64,000 nt of DNA from Chamaecrista fasciculata (lineage: Eukaryota > Streptophyta > Magnoliopsida > Fabales > Fabaceae): NCBI GenBank assembly GCA_003254925.1, contig QANZ01011792.1, forward strand, positions 15,845-79,844. Reading direction: 5' to 3'. The notes below the pieces were generated by a model. It had not been told where the DNA came from. It saw nothing but the letters and a program-made list of their open reading frames with translations, and searched no databases. This document shows positions 23,037 to 34,407 of the stretch, in pieces. Within the stretch, counting starts at the first letter, position 1. Every line of letters begins with the position of its first letter. The translations under genes were made by a program, and so were the position numbers.

Positions 23037-23562
23037 AATCTTTCTTTCTTTCTCTTTCCTTCTTACTATTTCTGTGTCTTTCCACCGCCTTCAAAATTCC
23101 AAATAAGTGATGTCTTTCCACACATAGTCTGAGGTTGTTGATTGTCAAGGCCAAACGTCAGTTATTTCAAAACAAGACATTCGTTCTTCGTTCTTTGAAA
23201 AAGAGTTTAAGTAAACTCACAAAGAGGGTGTAAAATCAAATTGTAAATTCAAATCATAAAATTGTAAGAGTTTATTTAAATATAGATAGTATAATTTTTA
23301 GATCATATGACTAGTATTTAATTAATTTAAATACATCAAAATATACTCATTTTATTTTTTTAATTTTTCATTCTATATATATACATATAAGCAACTTAAT
23401 TAATAACATAAAAAGGTATTTATAAGCATAAAATTATTTAAAATTTATAAATTTAATAAAATATCTCATAAATAATTTGATTTAAAATAATTTTCATAAA
23501 ATATAACATCTTATTATTAAAGTGATATTTTATTTTATTTGTACTTGAAAGAATATAGATAC

Positions 23563-25795
23563 TCATAACAAAATCGTATGATTGATAGGATATAAAATAA
23601 AAGTTGTTTTAGAATTTTTTGTTTGAAAGAAATCAGGGTCAAGCCTAGAGCAACCTCCATTTTGAAATTCAGCAGATAAAATGTTCACAATCTCTAAGAG
23701 AGGTTCATCAATCCAATCCACATGCCCATCAGTGGACGCGCCCAACTGTGCAAGTACATGTGTTGCTTTATTAGCAGAACGAGGAACCCAAGAAAGCTAA
23801 AAAGAATTTAAATGAGAACAAACAAACAAACAAAAAGTTTTGCATACATAAAGCAAAGTGCGAATTGTTAACAGTACCGGAATCAAAAGATTTATAAACC
23901 GAAGAAGCATCCCCTTCAATGATAACTTCATAACAGCCAAGACGGTAAAGAGTAACAGCCCTTAACTCAGCAACAAGAGCCTCAAGAACATCCATAGACA
24001 GCGGGTTATCAATCGGACGGGCACACACCAAGAGAAACCTCCCTCTATGGTGACGAAAAACACATCCTATACCACCAACCCCGTTACTAGTCAAACTAGC
24101 ATCATAATTCACTTTAAAAATAGGGTAAATTCCACTTTGGTACCCTGTGGTTTGACCCTATTTCACTTTGGTACCCTATGGTTTGAAACTTGACACTTTG
24201 GTACCCTTTGGAGCTATTTTGCAAAAATTACATATTGACCCCAAAAAATTTTCAAAAAATTACAAATAGGTCCTTGGATACATATTATCTAGGGACTAAA
24301 ATAAAAACTAAAAAATTTTTGGGGTCAATATGTAATTTTTGCAAAATATTTTATGGTTTAAAATTACAAAATAGTTCCAAAGGGTACCAAAGTGTTAATG
24401 GAGAATACCACAAGGTACCAAAGTATCAGGTTTCAAACCACATGGTACCAAAGTGAAATAAGGTCAAACCACAATGTACCAAAGTATAATTTACCCTTAA
24501 AAATATGTCTACAAGGAGGGGGAGACCAAGAAATAACCGACGTTTGGCCTTGACCATCAACAACCTCAGAACTATGCAACCCTTTAAACTCCTTCCAAAG
24601 CTTTGAAATAATTACCCAAATATTGAGAGGATCAAGAATTAGGATCTAGTCTGACTGCATTTCTATGATTCCAAACATTATAGAGAGTAACAGCAAAACA
24701 ACCCAATATGTTCTCATCCCAGATATTCCACTACATAATGAGACAATCAGCAAGACAAGAGAAAACAGAAGACAACTGATCCTTAGGCAAATCACATACC
24801 TCCCACATAGAGCAAAGGTCCGGGCAACTTAAGAGAGCATGAGTAGTAGTCTCCGAATCCTCCATACAGATAGGACAAATATCATCAATATCAAGGCCTC
24901 TCGATTTAAGAGCACTAGTAGTGAGTATAATGTTCTTGAAGGCTCTCCACAAAAAGAAACTGATCTTTGGGGGAATCTTCATCTTCCATATTCTGTTCCA
25001 TTCAAAAGCCTGCAGAGAGAAATTACCAGAATTACTATCAATTGACATATTATGTATCAACTTACGATAGCCACTTCTAACCTGATAGATCCTGTCCTTA
25101 TTACTTGCCCAACACCATTTATCAACGACCGGAGTTCGAGAGACGAGGATACTCTTGATTGTAGCAACTTCATCAACTGGGAAAATACCATCTACCATAT
25201 CCACATATCATCATTAAGTAGGGCCTTAACATATTCATCTTCCAACACTATATCCTGAAGCTTGAAAAATGAAAATCAAGCAACGATGAAACCCAAGGAT
25301 CGTTAAACATATTGATAAACTCCCCTCGACCCACTCTAATAAAACACCCCTTCTTAAGCACCTCTCTCCCCGCCATAATACTTATCCACGTGAAATAAGG
25401 TTTACTCCCTACCACAACATCCATAAAAGATAATTAGGAAAATATTTAGCCTTCAATATTCTACCAAGAGAATCTAGGGCATTCATCAGTCTCCATCCTT
25501 GCTTGCCAAGAAGAGCTTTATTAAAATTCGAAAGCTCATGAAAACCCAACCCACCTTTAGCTTTTGGGATTGTTCACTTCTTCCAACCGAGCCAATAAAT
25601 TCTAGAGTCACTCGGCGGATTTCCCTACCAGAACTTGACCATCATCATATCCAGATTGTGACAAAGCGAAGTCAGAAAACAACTCATAGCGTACGCCGAG
25701 ACAGCTTGTACAATCGCCTTTATAAGAATCTCTTTTCCTACACTTGAAAGTAATTTCTCTTTCCAACCATGAAGCTTCTTCCACACCAGGCCTTA
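23563..25795 (-). pseudogene. LINE (L1-type) ORF2 3' half, degenerate, interrupted by a MULE
   Basis: Read on the minus strand from right to left this is the C-terminal half of a plant non-LTR retrotransposon ORF2. It shows the end of the reverse transcriptase (GWKEKLLS, GKEILIKAIVQAV, KGGLGFHELSNFNKALLGK), a zf-RVT domain near 25200-24740 (FFLWRAFKN, CPICMEDSETTTHALLSCPD), and an RNase H-like domain (VNYDASLTSNGVGGIG and WVPRSANKATHVLAQ). Several stops and frame shifts show it is dead. A 374-bp MULE (24123-24496) splits it just before the RNase H motif. Its 5' part is missing beyond about 25795. A poly-A tail was not found. Confidence 0.85.
24123..24496. mobile_element. Short MULE foldback element with perfect 9-bp TSD
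   Basis: Its arms are inverted copies from GGGTAAATTCCACTTTGGTA to TACCAAAGTATAATTTACCC, with repeated GGTACC(C/A)T blocks. The 9-bp sequence TTAAAAATA flanks both sides (24114-24122 and 24497-24505). On the minus strand the LINE frame reads across the site (CRHIFK then VNYDAS) once the element and one flank copy are ignored, which confirms the boundaries. Confidence 0.92.
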
Positions 25796-25815
25796 ATGCT
25801 TTTAAAGCAAGTTAT

Positions 25816-27374
25816 TTTTTTTTTGGGTACATCAGTAACCACTTAAAGGGGAAGTTCAAAAAACAAAATATAAAACCAATCCCTAAGAAAGTAGGTATTT
25901 GGAAACCAACTAAAAAGCTCCTTGGAAAGCGCCGCCGGTGCTTGATAAGTCTTCCAATCTGTATGCGAGAGGAGAATCTTGATGTCCTTGATGAGAATGC
26001 TTTTGTTGGCTGTAGTACCACAATTGTTGAAACTATGGGCCAAATGTTTGTGGGAGAAGGCAAGAGCGAAGTTCCCAGATAGATAACCCTGTAATTTGAT
26101 TACTACTTCCCTGCACATAAAAAGGATCTCTGTAGCCTTTGGGAGGGATTTGGTAGTTCTTTTACCTGCAGCAAAAATGCATTTTTCGCCTTGGCACAGA
26201 ATAATGGTAATGAGTCTGCTATTATCCCGATCAGTGGAAGAGAGAAGCATTGCGAAAGAGAACGTTTCAAGCATGGACCGGGAAAGATTGATCTCAGAAG
26301 GTGTGTGACGATGATCGAGTTGGTTGGTTTGGTTATCCAAACTTCTGTCAGCTATGGAGTTGCTATAAAAAGCAAGAGCGCCTTGAATTGATTGAATGAG
26401 ATGCATAGGATGGACTGCTTCGCCTCGCCAATATAAATTATTTCTCGACTCCCAAATTTTGTGGAGGGTGACGAAGGACCATGATATCAGGAAAAGCTTG
26501 TGCTCATCATCTTGAAGCCATTCAGTGTAGAAGGAAGTTATTCGTTGGGCTAAAGTCATAGTCTGGTCTTGCATGAAAACAAAGCTGAGGGGGGACCCGA
26601 ACCACACAGCTCTGGCGAAATGGCAGTGCATGAAGAGGTGGTCAATAGTCTCAGATTCGTCTTGACAGAAAACGCAGGTGATATTGTTGTTGAGATGATG
26701 TGCTCTAAGAATGTCACCCACAGGGAGAGCATAATTAATGAGTTTCCACACAAAAAGGAGAATTTTCCTTGGTAAAGGAAGTTTCCAGAAACGTCCCCAG
26801 CGGATGTTGTGAGATGACATCACAGTCATTCCTCTTTCCTGAATGAGCTTTTTATATCCGCTGGATGGAGTGTATCTTCCTGTATGCGCACCTCCCCATG
26901 TTAGGCAGTCCTGGTGCTGAGTAGCCGGTATGATGATAGATTTGATTTGCATGATCTCGTGCCAGGGGTAGAGATCTTCCAACTTAATGTGGTTCCATTT
27001 CCGATTCTCCAGAAGATCTTGGACTTTGTAAGTACGGGGGTCGCCATCCTAAGGAAACATCCAATATTTGCTAGTGATATCGATATTGGCTCCATTGCCA
27101 ACCTGCCAAGACAGATAATTTTCAATGATTGGAAGAGAGTTACGTATACCTCTCCAGACCCAGGTATCTTGAGTCGTTTTGCGGAATTGGAATTCCGTAT
27201 TTGGCTTCTTATATTTGTGGAGGAACCAAGAACTTGAAAGAGAAGAAGGAGACGTAATCCACTTCCAACCATATTTAGCAAGGAGTGACTCATTAACCAC
27301 TGAGAGATGTCTAAAACCCATGTCACCGGAGCATTTCGAGGTAAAAAGCCTCCGTTTGTTAGTAAGATGCATCC
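25816..27374 (-). mobile_element. 5'-truncated LINE insertion with 18-bp TSD
   Basis: The 18-bp sequence GCTTTTAAAGCAAGTTAT flanks both sides exactly (25798-25815 and 27375-27392). On the minus strand the element ends in a poly-A run (the T run after 25815). It carries the 3' part of an L1-type ORF2: GFRHLSVVNESLLAKYGWKW at the right end, then zf-RVT (CVFCQDESETIDHLFMHC) and a long C-terminal region in an open frame of 379 codons (26982-25843). A single TAG at 27049-27051 interrupts the otherwise continuous frame. The good state of the frame suggests it is younger than the LINE remnant it landed next to. Confidence 0.92.
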
Positions 27375-27680
27375 GCTTTTAAAGCAAGTTATAACATGGA
27401 TTGTGATTAACAAGAGTGAATAATCGTGAATAGAAGAGCATTTAATTTAAGTGATTTGAATTTGATTTACCAAAGTGGGGGCCATTCCCTTTCCCTTTCC
27501 CTTTGCTTCTCCTAACGCAAAAGGTAAAACAAACAAACAAGGAATATCCGCATCTCATTATTATTATATTTATATATACATATATATATATAAAAAAAAA
27601 AAGCCCATTCCAAACAACCCTAAGGCGGTTTCTTTTAATTAATTAATTAATTAATTACAATCACAGGTCACTCCTCCATC

Positions 27681-27687
27681 TATAAAT
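27681..27687 (+). promoter_or_regulatory. TATA box of the PB1-domain gene
   Basis: TATAAAT lies 117 bases before the ATG at 27798, after a (TTAA)n run. The stretch between is pyrimidine-rich (TCTCTC...), as is usual for plant 5' leaders. Confidence 0.6.
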
Positions 27688-27797
27688 GCCTTCCAACGCC
27701 ACTTCTCAAAGTTTTCAAGCCTCAACCCTACAATCTCTCTTATTCCTCATCTCTCTCTTTTCTTCTTTACTTTCACTCTTACAGTACACTCTCAATC

Positions 27798-28463
27798 ATG
27801 GCATTCAAACACAAAACCACCATTAAATTCCTTTATAGCTACGCCGGCAAGATTCTTCCCCGTTCTACCGACGGCGAGCTCCGCTACGTTGGCGGTCACA
27901 CCAGAGTCCTCGCCGTTGATCCTTCTATTTCCTTTTCAGGTCCGTTCATTTTTCCTTTCCAGTGACTGATTTTCTTGATTTTGTTTCCTTTACTTGTTTT
28001 TTAATTTATGTATTTACGATTTACAGAGCTGATGGTGAAGCTTGGAGAGTTATGTGGTTCGTCTTTGATACTGAAGTGTTCACTGCCCAACGGAGACCTC
28101 GAGACTTTGATTTCGATTACCAATGACGAGGACTTGGCCAATATCATCCAGGAATACGATAGAGCTTCGTCGTCGTTGGCTCATCCTTTGAAGATTAGAG
28201 CCTTCCTTTTGCCGCCGAGGTCTCTCAAGAAAGTATCTCCTCCTCCGTCTTCGGCTCCGAGCGCCGATCACTCTCCGACTAGATCGGCTCACTCTTCGTC
28301 CGAGTCGTTGCCGTATTCCACGGCGTATCGATTCGTCCGTCCAATTGCGTATCCCGTTGGAGTCCGTAACGGGTTTGGCAAAGCCCGTTGCTACACCGGC
28401 CCATTCAACGGGAGCCCTAGATTCTTGTACTGTGGGGCCCGATGCAACAATTTTTGTCACTGA
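27798..28463 (+). CDS. PB1 domain-containing protein, 192 aa
   Basis: There are two exons, 27798-27939 and 28027-28463, with a GT-AG intron of 87 bases (phase 1). The protein starts MAFKHKTTIKFLYSYAGKIL and carries one PB1 domain over residues about 8-105: the KFLYSYAGKILPR start, the GGHTRVLAVD strand and the acidic TNDEDLANIIQEYDR motif. The C-terminus is Ser/Pro-rich with a Cys-containing end. PB1 domains join proteins head to tail through a basic and an acidic face. Small plant PB1 proteins of this type have no catalytic domain, and their partners are unknown. The start is supported by the TATA box and leader upstream. A LINE-rich block ends 400 bases before it. Confidence 0.85.
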
Positions 28464-31199
28464 GTTGCTGTACAGTGAAGGCTCGAGAAATTTCTAATCG
28501 GATATTAGTAATAGGAGATTTGTAGAACAAATATACATAGATAGGTGATGATGATGAAAATTTCCAGCGCGAAAACAGAGGATGAATGGGTTATAATATA
28601 AAAAATACAATGATTTGTTTGTTGTTTTTAAGCTTGATATTTTTTGGGATCTGATTGAGAGTTGAGATTCTGATATTGCAAATTTGCAATTATGCCTGGA
28701 TTCGTTAGTCATGGTGGGTACCTTCAATTTTCTGGTTCACTCCCCTAAATGCAAAGTTGCAAACAATTCCTTGCCGTATCATATGCGCTGGTAATTAGTT
28801 CGATTTGATTCCACGATTGAGGGAGATATTCCAATCACAAACTCTTTGTATGGAATTTTGGCTTCGGGTACTTGAATTTTTCCATGTGAAATGGACCATG
28901 TGTTCCACCCTCTATAATGACGCGGGTAAGCCTTTCTTTAATTTAATGGGTCAAAAGATTCTTATTGAATTGTATTATTTAGTGTACTGATACTTTTTGT
29001 GACTTTTTTTTATTCCCCAATTTGCAGGTTGGGATAGTGACTTCAGTTTTGTATACATATGAATCTTCAAGAATGTGGAAGCCGACACATGGAAGGTGAC
29101 TTGTCCTCGAAAAAAGTCAGTCACAAGTGGACTAAGAAACTTGAATAGTACAGTAAAAATTGTTTAATTACGAAGATTCGTCACATAATTACGGAGAACA
29201 GACAAGAAGACTAAAAGTAAAAGGAAAAAGGCATATCGAATTACAAACAAATTTTTTAGTGATTATAAAATTGCAACCTCAAACGGTTTAATACTGAATA
29301 TAAATGAGATGTGAACACATAATATGACTAACTAAAGTGTTATAAGTTACAACTTTGCATATAAAATTAGAATCAAACCCAAGATAGCCCCGGAACTTTG
29401 GAGTTGAGGAATACACACATGAACTTACAAGGCCTCTTAACAAATAGAGAATGATTGGTCAGTCTTCACACGCCTAATGTTTTGTTTTGAGTAATTATTC
29501 AGACACTTTTCTTTATAATTCAAACACGTAATTTAGTGCGTGAAAGTGATGTTTTGAATTGAGTTGCTATGCCTGTGATTGTTGCCTAATATCATCTTAT
29601 CAACTCCTTTTCGTTTGGCACAAAAAGTTAAATTCCGTAAAACATTTCAACAGAGTCATGATAATATGGCTAGTACCTATTAGATTATGTCTTCCAAGGA
29701 AAGGAAGGAGTACGCTGGAATGTATAGGTCTCTCTTCCTGCGTATAGAAGTGTCCTATCTTTAGATAAAATCACAAGCTCTTTCTTGTTAGTCAAACCAA
29801 AGAATGAAACATATATTAGTAAATACGTGACTATGAAGTAATGTGATTAAAGCGTTTAAGCTTGGAAGAATGATTAAATTGAACAGTTTGTCCAATTACA
29901 GGTGATCCAATTAACTTAATACGTGATTGAATTAAATGACATTATCTTTCGTATAAAATAATAAAACTCTCAATCAAGACGGCTGTTCATACTCTATTTT
30001 CTTTTTATTATCCTCAAAAAAAAAAAAAAATTGTCCAACTCAATGGCGTCTGGGGTTGCGGAAGAAGCGGAATGAGTATATTATCCGTATCCAGACCTGA
30101 AAATTGAATTAAATTATGCTTTTGTATGGTTGCCATGCAATTACGAAGGGGAATAATGTAATATAATAAATTAATAGTTTAATGAAGACTTAAACTCAGC
30201 AGAAAAACAAGAAAATTCGAATAGGAAGGAAAAAACAAAGCGAGCAAAAGTCTTGTATTGTAACGGTCTTTTTTTTTATTATTATTATTATTATAATAAA
30301 AACGGTGAAGAAAAGGCATGCATAGTGGGAAATACATATCGATGAGGCCCCACATTTGAGTGGCCCGCATCAATGATTAACCCACCATGATTAGACGACG
30401 CAATAAAGGAAAACAAATTAACAAAACTCGAAATAGAAAAAGCATATACAGATAAACTATCAAAGACGTCTGACCCTAAATGTAACAGACATGAGAATAG
30501 CCTTCGTATTTGTAACTTGTGCAGGCAAACATGGCGTACTAAAAGTTTAAAACTAAAAAACCTATAATTATCTTGGCCTTTAGTAATAGATTCCTGACTT
30601 CAACTGATGGAGGCTACACTCTTCCTCATTCTTAGCGACCAATAAAATTCAATAAAAAAAGAAAAGAAAAAGGAACCAACGAAAAAAGGGTTTACTATCT
30701 AGAGCCATGAAGGGCCAGAAGAATTGTATCAAAGAAACGCTTGGTGTATTACCATTAACCTTCCTGTGAATGTGATATTTATATATCAAATTGTTGTAAG
30801 GTGTGAGATGTCACTATTTTGGATATTATGAAATATCACCTAAAAACACATTATTTTTTAGCTTTATCACTCATAAACACCACTTGTATTTTCTTTCACA
30901 ACCATCAATATATCACACATAAAAATCTAACATATCAAGAGGCCTCATACCATAAAATACAAGATACAATCATGTGACATATCAGTGCCTCAAAGGTTCC
31001 GTCTCATGCCATACTTGAGGCTTCAGTTGAAGATGATGCTACATCAAGTGTTCCCGAGAGATTTATATTGATAGAGGATTAAAAGCATATAAAAAAGGGC
31101 ATTTATAACATAATAGAAAGCAAAATACAGTGGTAAGTGGAGGCAATGGATAACTTACTACAGAAATTTGGACTTGTTGTACACTGATGAACGGCTTCT
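28464..31199. other. Intergenic DNA without supported genes
   Basis: AT-rich sequence holds only short chance frames. No element ends or RNA genes were recognised. A (TTA)n run lies at about 30280-30295. Confidence 0.5.
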
Positions 31200-34100
31200 T
31201 CAACCAGTTTCCTGCTCAAATTCCTCACCCTCGGATTCCTCTCCATTGTCAACATCATCATCATCAGCATCATTATCAAACTCTTCCTTCTCATTGCCAG
31301 TAGGGGCTTTCCCAATCACTATCAAGTTGCTATTCATCTTCCGGATTTCATTGCACTGCATTGACTCGTGCCAACATTGATAAGGATGAGTTTGAGGCTT
31401 AAAAATAAAAACAGGGACAGAGATTCAAAGTTCACTTCCTTGTATCTTGAACATGAAGCATGTTCATCTTCAATACAATAAACTTGTGCATACTATGCAT
31501 ATAACTATGTGTTTCTATTACCTCAGTTCAAGGGTAATGCTTTTATTTCTGAATACTATTAAGCTATTCTAAGTGACATCTCAACACATCAGACTGAGAG
31601 TCTGAGACAACTTGTTGAAAGAGAATAGAATCTACATAATTTAAAGTTCAACCGGAAAAAAAAAACTGAGAAAAAAATGCAATGACTTTTTTTGTGGGGA
31701 GATCATTCATCATTCCATTCTATTCGAATCAAGAATGAGAAAAAGAACTAATTCCCCCTTCTGGTACCTTGAATGAAATACCTATAAATGGTATTTTTTA
31801 TTTTTGTAGAAATAGTATTCTTGCTTATTCGATGATCCTAGTACAGAAAAATGAGTTAGGAAGTACTAAATATAGAACTATAGGAGCTCATTCCATTTCA
31901 GGAAAAAGAGGAATTTAATTGTGATCCGAGGAGTCACAATCTAGTCTTATGACTCAAGGTTTGGATATTTTCCGATCATATGAAAAAAGAAGCAATGATG
32001 AATGTTGGCAGCGAGGTGTTAACAACATGAATGTGAGGCCGGATCCACTACAGTGGATTTGCCGCCAAATCCACTGCAGTGGCCTACAATGTGAAAGCAT
32101 AGTTGTCAGATTAATCTGGAGCCGTTTATAGTATGCCACGTCATCTAAGGTCCTTCAGAAAAACTCTGCGTTTTAATTTTGTCTATTAAATGACGCCTTC
32201 CACAGTCCACTGCAGCGGCAAGATGCTCAGCACCATTGTGATTTTGTTCTTCGTTGTAATTTTAATGGTTTTCCTACACCTCTACGCTCAATCTGACGTC
32301 CGCTGCAATCGCCGCCATGGTCGTCCCCATCTCATCTTTGATTTCTTTTCCAAGACTCATCCCAAGCCAATTGAATGTGTTGTTTTCTTGTGCGATTTCG
32401 AAAAGGGAGAAATGGGTCGAGTTTTGCACAAATGCAACCACATGTTCCACTTGAGTTCATCGACATGTGATTTGATACCCACTTCACTTTGCCGCTTTGC
32501 AGATCTCCGGTTGAAGCGGCACTCGCCGGCGAAAACCACCGGATTTTGAGTCTTTGTTTAAATCGCCGATGAGTCATATGTTGTTGTTTAAGAGAATGCT
32601 CAGGAGAGACTGAAAAGGAAATCTCTCGCCGTCGTCGGCTAGTGCGGCGGCAGGATGCAACAGATCAAGCCATGGAAGATGTGGTTTCTCGCTGGAAGAG
32701 ATAAAACTAAAACACACGTTTTGATTTTGTTCTTTGTTTGAGGCAAAATCAAAACGCAGAATTTTTCTAAAGGACCTTAGATGACGTGGCATACTATAAA
32801 AAGCTCCAGATTAATCTGACGGCTATGCTTTCACACTGCAGGCCACTGCAGTGGATCTGGCCTCCATGAATGCATCCTGTGGTCACACTTTGAAAATATA
32901 TTTCACTTATTGAACCTTCAATGAGAGATTGTACAAGAATAGATAGAGAAGATAGACAGTGAGTATGAGTAAACTGTTTAGAACCCATTTCCTAATACAC
33001 TTAACAAATTGTTCGAGTTCTTTGCATTTATGTCTTTCATCCTAAAGAAAATTCAGCTGAAATATGTAAATATATACGTTCAAAGGCTTAATATCTTACA
33101 ATGCGTCAGTTGCTACTACTTAACAAGGAATATCTTATCATCCATATAATAGTTGGAACGATTTTCCAAACTGTTTGACTAGGGCTTCAGGAATTCATGG
33201 TAGGTGCAAAATTGCAAATGCTACAAGGAGAAGTAACAAAATGTCCATAGTACATCATACTGAATATAGAGCATCAATTGCATGATCATATCACTAAATC
33301 CCTGACTATGATTATCTCACATTCTCATGTTATAATCATTCAAATGCATTTCCAAACATATAATAGAATTGTTTCCTTGATGAGGACTATTTTCTAGGCC
33401 CACAGTTTATGCATGAGAAGTCACAAAATCCCTTAGTATGCCCATTATAGAAATCAAGCATAATCATTTAAAGAACAAGTCTGCAAGCTAATTTTGATAA
33501 GCAGAGGGATCCGAATGCCATGAAACAAATAGTCTTCTTCAACCAACAAGTGTTTGGTGCAGTGGTAGGAGAGCTGCACCCAGGTTGAGGGACCCGGGTT
33601 CGAGCCCTGGAGTTGACATTTGTTGGGAGGACTTTAACTTCGCTTCCCGGTCCGAATGGGATTATTTGCCTAGACCGTAACACAGATAAGTGGGAACACC
33701 CCATGGTATTTACCAAAAAAATAAAAAATAGTCTGCTTCAGATTAGGAATCGTCAACATTATTATTGTGGTGTATGTAAGTATATCACTGAGAGTACAAT
33801 TGAAACAGAAAGGCCAGATATCGCCACTAAGAAACGCCAATAGTTTACCTTCACCCAAATGATTTTTCTACTTCTGTGCGAGACTATGTGCTCAAACAAC
33901 TATCGCAATTGTCTTTTTCTTGAATTAAAATTATATGTTAAAACATTCAAAATCACAAAGTTAACTCAAATCTAATTAACCTACCAAAACAAATTGCTTC
34001 CACCAAAATCATCGAAGGGGGACAAAAAAGAAAAATCCCATGTTGGGGTTCGTTAAAGAGGAAGCAGGAGGAGGGGTTTGGGCGTAGAGTACCTTGTCTT

Positions 34101-34215
34101 CAAAATCAGACTCGTCCAATGCGAGAAGGAGTTCATCGTTGTGGGGATGGGGCCACTGAGACGGAAGTAGAAACGACGTCGGAATCGTCCTCGTCGACAA
34201 TGGGTACTGCGTCAT
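31200..34215 (-). CDS. Small acidic protein resembling APC15/Mnd2, 92 aa
   Basis: Two exons on the minus strand, 34093-34215 and 31200-31355, join in phase 0 across a 2.7-kb GT-AG intron. Exon 1 encodes MTQYPLSTRTIPTSFLLPS followed by QWPHPHNDELLLALDESDF, and exon 2 encodes CNEIRKMNSNLIVIGK followed by a very acidic tail (DNDADDDDVDNGEESEGEEF). The order of a short N-terminal region, a helix, a (D/N)xNLxxIGK motif and an acidic tail matches APC15/Mnd2, a small subunit of the anaphase-promoting complex that promotes turnover of the mitotic checkpoint complex. An in-frame ATG also lies upstream at 34236. The family assignment is from motif memory only. The intron holds a plastid DNA piece, a Pack-MULE and a SINE. 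Confidence 0.6.
31720..31960 (+). other. Nuclear plastid DNA (rpoC2 fragment)
   Basis: The frame from about 31768 reads TLNEIPINGIFYF, RNSILAYS and then STKYRTIGAHS. This matches an internal part of plastid RNA polymerase subunit beta'' (rpoC2). Small deletions have altered the segment between LAYS and TKYR. It lies in the intron of the APC15-like gene, where a plastid gene has no role, so it is an old NUPT. Confidence 0.7.
32035..32864. mobile_element. Pack-MULE, 830 bp, carrying a RING-H2 fragment
   Basis: Inverted arms of about 130-140 bp start GAGGCCGGATCCACT and end AGTGGATCTGGCCTC, with inner matches AGATTAATCTGGAGC and ATGACGTGGCATACTATA (as inverted copy). The flanks CATGAATGT (32026-32034) and CATGAATGC (32865-32873) agree at 8 of 9 bases, as expected for a Mutator-type target duplication. 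The interior is host-derived coding sequence. No transposase is present. Confidence 0.85.
32190..32549 (+). pseudogene. Captured ATL-type RING-H2 E3 ligase fragment
   Basis: The frame encodes MLSTIVILFFVVILMVFLHL, the N-terminal membrane segment of ATL proteins. Next comes KTHPKPIECVVFLCDFEKGE and MGRVLHKCNHMFH, the first half of a RING-H2 finger. In ATLs the first pair is CxxC; here it reads CVVFLC, and the second half of the finger is replaced by an unrelated reading (SSSTCDLIPTSL). About 20 residues between the membrane segment and the finger are scrambled. The RING is therefore not intact and ligase activity is unlikely. Confidence 0.8.
33542..33726 (+). mobile_element. tRNA-derived SINE
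   Basis: The 5' part has a box A-like GTGGTAGGAGAGCTGC (about 33562-33576) and a box B GGTTCGAGCCC (33597-33607), the internal promoter of RNA polymerase III. It ends in an A-rich tail (ACCAAAAAAATAAAA). The flanks AATAGTCTTCTTCA (33528-33541) and AATAGTCTGCTTCA (33727-33740) form a 14-bp target duplication with one mismatch. Confidence 0.85.
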
Positions 34216-34407
34216 GTAGGCCGGGAATTGTAACATTTTTTGAAATACAGCTTCGTCTGTGTGACTGTGTCAAATGCGAACCCTTCTTTCCTCTTTCTCG
34301 CTCTATTTCTCAACTCTTCACTCTTCAAATATGGAGCACCGTCTACACTCACTTTGCTCTATTCCTGGTTTCTACAGATTTCCCTAAATTTGTTATAATT
34401 TAATTTT

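Noticed and set aside
28080-28460. Minus-strand frame of 126 codons opposite the PB1 gene
   Set aside because: Antisense shadow of exon 2; the plus strand encodes a clear PB1 domain.
31103-31315. Met-rich minus-strand frame over the APC15-like exon 2
   Set aside because: It is a shadow in another frame; the acidic frame joins exon 1 across proper splice sites.
33562-33607. A true tRNA gene at the box A and box B motifs
   Set aside because: The sequence continues into a SINE body with an A-rich tail and a target duplication, and no cloverleaf was apparent.
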